Positions 61,378 through 64,000 of a stretch of 64,000 nt of DNA are shown piece after piece. Made by a program: the position numbers and the translations under genes. Each line of letters opens with the position of its first letter. The stretch's first letter is position 1. The stretch is from Nocardiopsis sp. FR4 (GTDB lineage Bacteria; Actinomycetota; Actinomycetes; Streptosporangiales; Streptosporangiaceae): the NCBI RefSeq assembly GCF_009830945.1, contig NZ_VWVV01000020.1, forward strand, positions 1 through 64,000, given 5' to 3'. Under the pieces are notes generated by a model. The model was given only the letters and a program-made list of their open reading frames with translations, did no database searches and was not told where the DNA came from.

Positions 61378-61453
61378 TGGCGCACCCGGCAGGATTCGAA
61401 CCTGCGACCATCGGATTAGAAGTCCGGTGCTCTATCCACTGAGCTACGGGTGC
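61378..61453 (-). tRNA. tRNA-Arg (anticodon TCT), attB site of the element array
   Basis: On the minus strand: acceptor GCACCCG / CGGGTGC, D arm GCTCAGTGGATAGAGC, anticodon loop CTTCTAA with anticodon TCT, T arm GCAGGTTCGAATCCTGC, discriminator G and encoded CCA. Pair 27-43 is C-A, the only mismatch. The gene is intact because the element side of recombination restores its 3' half. Bases 61378-61423 are the segment repeated at the other three att copies. Confidence 0.95.
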
Positions 61454-61968
61454 CTGATTCAATTGTCGCCCGCCACGGCGTGTCGTGACCACGCTGTTAC
61501 CCGTGGTCGCTGGAGGGTGCTGCGCGCCGGGGCGGGGTGGGGCTCCGCGGGGGTGCCTACGGTCGGGTAAGCCCCGTGGCGTGGCGCCTGTGGCGTCCCG
61601 GGCAGACATTCTAGGGTATTCGTCCGATGTCGCCCACGGGCGGGCAAAGCCTCACTAACTACGGTGATTCGTAGTTGCCTCTCGTTACCACGCGCGCTCC
61701 ACCAAACCGGTCGCTATGGGCCTCCCTCTCCACGTTACCGGTGATTAACTCGTGGTGCGGCGCTGCGCCGCTGGCGTTTCGCGAAGTCCTGGCTGCTCCG
61801 GATCAGAAGACCCACCACTGACCTGCGAGGACCAGTAGGGCGACCATCGTGACCTGCATGGGACCTCCACGGGTGGATGTTGATTACTCTCTGTATTAGT
61901 TGCTACGGAGAGTGATAAACCTTCCCGGCTCGGGCTTGGTGGTTTGTTGACCCGACTAACGTGTTCGC
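61454..61968. other. Chromosomal intergenic region with a small ORF and an inverted repeat
   Basis: Between the tRNA and cobD. Apart from the 18-codon ORF at 61803-61859 I see no gene. TTACTCTC (61884-61891) and GAGAGTGA (61908-61915) form an inverted repeat that could be an operator for that ORF or part of the cobD control region. I do not see the core of a cobalamin riboswitch. Confidence 0.35.
61803..61859 (-). CDS. Possible 18-residue hydrophobic peptide
   Basis: The ATG at 61859 has GGAGGT just three bases upstream. The product MQVTMVALLVLAGQWWVF is almost wholly hydrophobic, enough for a short membrane helix. An inverted repeat lies 25-60 bases upstream. The RBS spacing is short, so this could also be chance. 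Confidence 0.35.
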   Translation of the reverse strand: MQVTMVALLVLAGQWWVF

Positions 61969-62856
61969 GTGCGAACTCTAGGACTGGTGTCGGGTTTCCT
62001 GCTCGACGGCGTGGTGCCCGACCCGCGCAAGGGGCACCCCGTGGCCCTGTACGGGCGCGCCGCGGGGTGGTGGGAGAGGCGCGTCTACCGCGACTCCCGG
62101 GCGCGCGGCGGCCTCTTCGCGGCCGGAGCCGTGCTTCCCGTGGTGGCGGCGGGTTCCCTGTTCAGGGGCACCGCGGCCACGGCCGCGACCACGTGGGCCG
62201 TGCTCGGCGGCAGCATGCTGTGCCGGGAGGCCGAGCGGGTCGCCGACGCGCTGACGGGCGGTGACCTGGAGCGGGCCCGGGAGCTGCTGCCCAACCTGTG
62301 CGGCAGGGACCCCTCGGGACTGGACGAGGCCGGAATCGCCCGGGCGGTCGTGGAGTCGGTCGCCGAGAACACCTCCGACGCCGTGGTCGGCCCCCTGGTC
62401 TGGGGTGCCCTGGGCGGCGTGGCGGGCCTGGCGGGCTTTCGCGCGGTCAACACCCTCGACGCCATGGTCGGCCACCGCAACGAGCGCTACGGGCGGTTCG
62501 GCGCGGCCTCGGCGCGGCTGGACGACGTCGCCGGATGGGGGCCGGCGCGGCTGACCGCGCTCCTGGCCGTGCTGGCCGCGCCGGTGGTGGGCGGCGACGT
62601 GCGCACGGCCTGGCGCGTCTGGCGCCGGAACGGCGGCGACCACCCCAGCCCGAACGCCGGACAGTGTGAGGCCGCGTTCGCGGGCGCGCTCGGCAGGACC
62701 CTGGGCGGGGCCAACACCTACGGTGAACGCGAGGAGCGCCGCCCCACCATGGGGGAGGGGCCGCGCCCCGGCGCCCTCGACATCCGCCGCGCCGTGCTCC
62801 TGGCCAGGACCGTCCACCTGGGGGCCGCGGCCGTCGCCGCGGCGGTGGCCAGGTGA
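61969..62856 (+). CDS. cobD: Cobalamin biosynthesis protein CobD/CbiB
   Basis: 295 residues from a GTG with no clear RBS. Family segments: LGLVSGFLLDGVVPDPRKGH PVALYG, VVESVAENTSDAVVGPLVWG, FRAVNTLDAMVGHRNERYGR FG, DHPSPNAGQCEAAFAGALG and GGANTYG. CobD attaches the aminopropanol arm to cobyric acid and sits in the membrane. It is ordinary chromosome outside the element array; that a B12-binding radical SAM gene lies on element 1 is probably coincidence. Confidence 0.92.
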   Translation: MRTLGLVSGFLLDGVVPDPRKGHPVALYGRAAGWWERRVYRDSRARGGLFAAGAVLPVVAAGSLFRGTAATAATTWAVLGGSMLCREAERVADALTGGDLERARELLPNLCGRDPSGLDEAGIARAVVESVAENTSDAVVGPLVWGALGGVAGLAGFRAVNTLDAMVGHRNERYGRFGAASARLDDVAGWGPARLTALLAVLAAPVVGGDVRTAWRVWRRNGGDHPSPNAGQCEAAFAGALGRTLGGANTYGEREERRPTMGEGPRPGALDIRRAVLLARTVHLGAAAVAAAVAR

Positions 62857-62866
62857 ACGCCCGGGT

Positions 62867-63379
62867 TCAGGCCAGGTTGCGCGCGTAGTTCACCTGCTGG
62901 TGGATCTGGCCCACCACGGCCGGGTGGGTCACCATGATCGATGTGCTGTAGTGCTTGTCGTGGCCCTGCACGGTGACCTGGACGTGCCCGGTGGTCCTCT
63001 GCTCCTTGACCAGGAGGAAGAGCAGCCCGAGCAGGCAGGTCCACCAGAAGACCAGGATCGCCGTGATCACGGCCCAGGTCGGGGTCGACCGCTCGGTGCG
63101 GCTCATGTCGTTGACCGTCCACACCGTCCCCCGGATGGGGAAGCGCCCGACGGGGGTGATCACGGTGTGCTGGGAGAACGCGATCTCGCCGATGGTGCCG
63201 AGGGGGGTGTCGTCGACCGGGGGCTGGGGGACCGCGGGCTGGTAGCCGCCGCCCGGGGCGTCGTAGGGCACCATCGCCCCGCCCTGCTGCTCGGGGGGAA
63301 GGCCCCACCCGGGGGTCTCGCCGCCGGAGTGGTGCCACGGCTCGCCCTGGCCCGGGTGGGGGTTCGAGTACTGGTTCAT
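62867..63379 (-). CDS. Membrane protein of unknown function (DUF6232-like)
   Basis: 170 residues. A Gly/Pro-rich cytoplasmic start (about 60 residues) leads to a folded part (ITPVGRFPIRGTVWTVNDMS) with one long or two short membrane helices (WAVITAILVFWWTCLLGLLF LLV). The end, VQVTVQGHDKHYSTSIMVTH, is a PH-like beta stretch. This resembles actinomycete DUF6232 proteins in my memory. It converges with cobD. Confidence 0.6.
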   Translation of the reverse strand: MNQYSNPHPGQGEPWHHSGGETPGWGLPPEQQGGAMVPYDAPGGGYQPAVPQPPVDDTPLGTIGEIAFSQHTVITPVGRFPIRGTVWTVNDMSRTERSTPTWAVITAILVFWWTCLLGLLFLLVKEQRTTGHVQVTVQGHDKHYSTSIMVTHPAVVGQIHQQVNYARNLA

Positions 63380-63700
63380 GCCGCGATTGTGTCAAAGCGC
63401 CTGGAGGGGGAGGGCCGGTTCCGCGGGGCCGGCGCACCTGTGCGCCCGGTGCGCCCCAGCTCGGCGGGTGCGGCGGAGGAAGTCCTGGCCGGATGTGGCC
63501 ACTCCGGAGTTCCCGGCTCCCGCCTTTTCCGGGAGTACCCGATTCGTTTGCGCTGCGTGTGGTGAAGGCCACTCCAAACGCGCGGCTCCTCTGGTAGGGG
63601 CCCTCGGGGCTGCGATCAAATATGAAACTCTTTCGCGATTTTCTACCCGTACGTAACATGCCGCTGATCCATCGCCCGCACCCCCAGGTGGTGACAGCTC
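63380..63700. other. Intergenic region; no gene seen
   Basis: About 320 bp between two divergent genes. A+T-richer bases near 63615-63655 (ATCAAATATGAAACTCTTTC) may include a promoter for the penicillin-acylase-like gene. No repeat or RNA gene is evident. Confidence 0.35.
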
Positions 63701-64000
63701 TTGTTCCCCTCCCTTCCACGACGGCTGCGCGCCGGAGCCACGGGTGCCGCACTGACGGTGACCGCGACACTCCTCTCGGCCTCCGCCGCCCAGGCGGCCC
63801 CCGAGCACCCCGCCGACTACTGCGCGCCCGCGGGCTGCCTGGACGTCCTGCCCCCCGGGCAGAACGGCAGCGCCACCCTCGTCGAGATCCTCGGCCACCA
63901 GGTCTTCGGCACCCGGCCCCGCCACTCGTCCAGCCAGTTGGACATGTACGACAACCTCGTCCACCACTACGACGGCCTCACCGAGGAGCGGCTGGACGAC
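63701..64000 (+). CDS. Penicillin-acylase-family secreted protein, 5' end only
   Basis: 100 residues to the window edge. A TTG at 63701 is the only start after an in-frame stop. A signal peptide is visible (PRRLRAGATGAALTVTATLL, cleavage after ASAAQA). The mature start, DYCAPAGCLDVLPPGQNGSA and VFGTRPRHSSSQLDMYDNLV, matches the beginning of actinomycete penicillin acylase family proteins, before the autocatalytic Ser. Those secreted Ntn hydrolases split acyl amides, including quorum signals. The catalytic part is outside the window. Confidence 0.7.
   Translation, partial: MFPSLPRRLRAGATGAALTVTATLLSASAAQAAPEHPADYCAPAGCLDVLPPGQNGSATLVEILGHQVFGTRPRHSSSQLDMYDNLVHHYDGLTEERLDD

Noticed and set aside
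61861..61968. Cobalamin riboswitch upstream of cobD
   Set aside because: I could not find the conserved B12-box or its pairing partners; only a simple inverted repeat is visible.

Overview
The window comes from a high-G+C actinomycete. GTG and TTG starts are common, genes are coupled by 4-nt GTGA/ATGA overlaps, and BldC-like, XRE/DUF397 and DUF6177/DUF6507 proteins are present. I would guess Nocardiopsis or a close relative; that is inference from gene types, not a database match.

The main structure is a tandem array of integrative elements in one tRNA gene. An intact tRNA-Arg(TCT) lies on the minus strand at 61378-61453. Its 3' half (about 46 bp, anticodon loop to CCA) recurs at 695-740, 34052-34097 and 41172-41216. 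These four att copies divide the window into: a fragment of a further element with an IS21-type end (1-694); element 1 (about 33.3 kb, 695-34051); element 2 (about 7.1 kb, 34052-41171); element 3 (about 20.2 kb, 41172-61377); and ordinary chromosome with cobD, a membrane protein and the start of a penicillin-acylase-like gene (61378-64000).

Element 1 begins with a nucleotide-chemistry group: CYTH, NUDIX, dTMP-kinase-like and HhH-GPD glycosylase genes, plus a B12-binding radical SAM gene cut in two by an IS110 insertion. An XRE/BldC regulatory operon follows, then a transfer and maintenance block (VirD4/TraG-like ATPase, replication-relaxation protein, small basic protein, winged-helix protein, excisionase, integrase). 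Its cargo is an 11-kb, lower-G+C minus-strand operon of ten biosynthetic genes: two stand-alone condensation proteins, a tandem SagB-type oxidoreductase, an adenylation enzyme, a carrier protein, a DapB-like reductase, a class II aldolase, a flavin monooxygenase, an MFS exporter and an SHMT. In front of it lies a consensus-like promoter, a 10-codon ORF (MSKRDLTGHV) with a strong ribosome-binding site, and a perfect 11-bp hairpin. I consider this the most novel part of the window. The right end of element 1 holds decayed IS1380 and IS982 sequences and an integrase fragment.

Element 2 is a compact defence element: a Gabija pair (gajA OLD-family nuclease, gajB UvrD-like helicase), a frameshifted third small gene, and a frameshifted integrase directly beside its att site.

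Element 3 carries a membrane NACHT ATPase, an XRE/DUF397 pair with a divergent anti-sigma-like ATPase, a coupled glycosyltransferase/kinase/FkbM-methyltransferase cluster, a paralogue of element 1's small basic protein, an integrase nearly identical to element 1's but with its excisionase gene deleted, and a WXG-type polymorphic toxin with an immunity gene and DUF6177/DUF6507 partners. Elements 1 and 3 share a backbone (BldC-like regulator, hairpin-led small protein, a noncoding repeat, integrase, terminator) and differ in cargo, which in both sits mostly beside the left end and between the integrase and the right att site.
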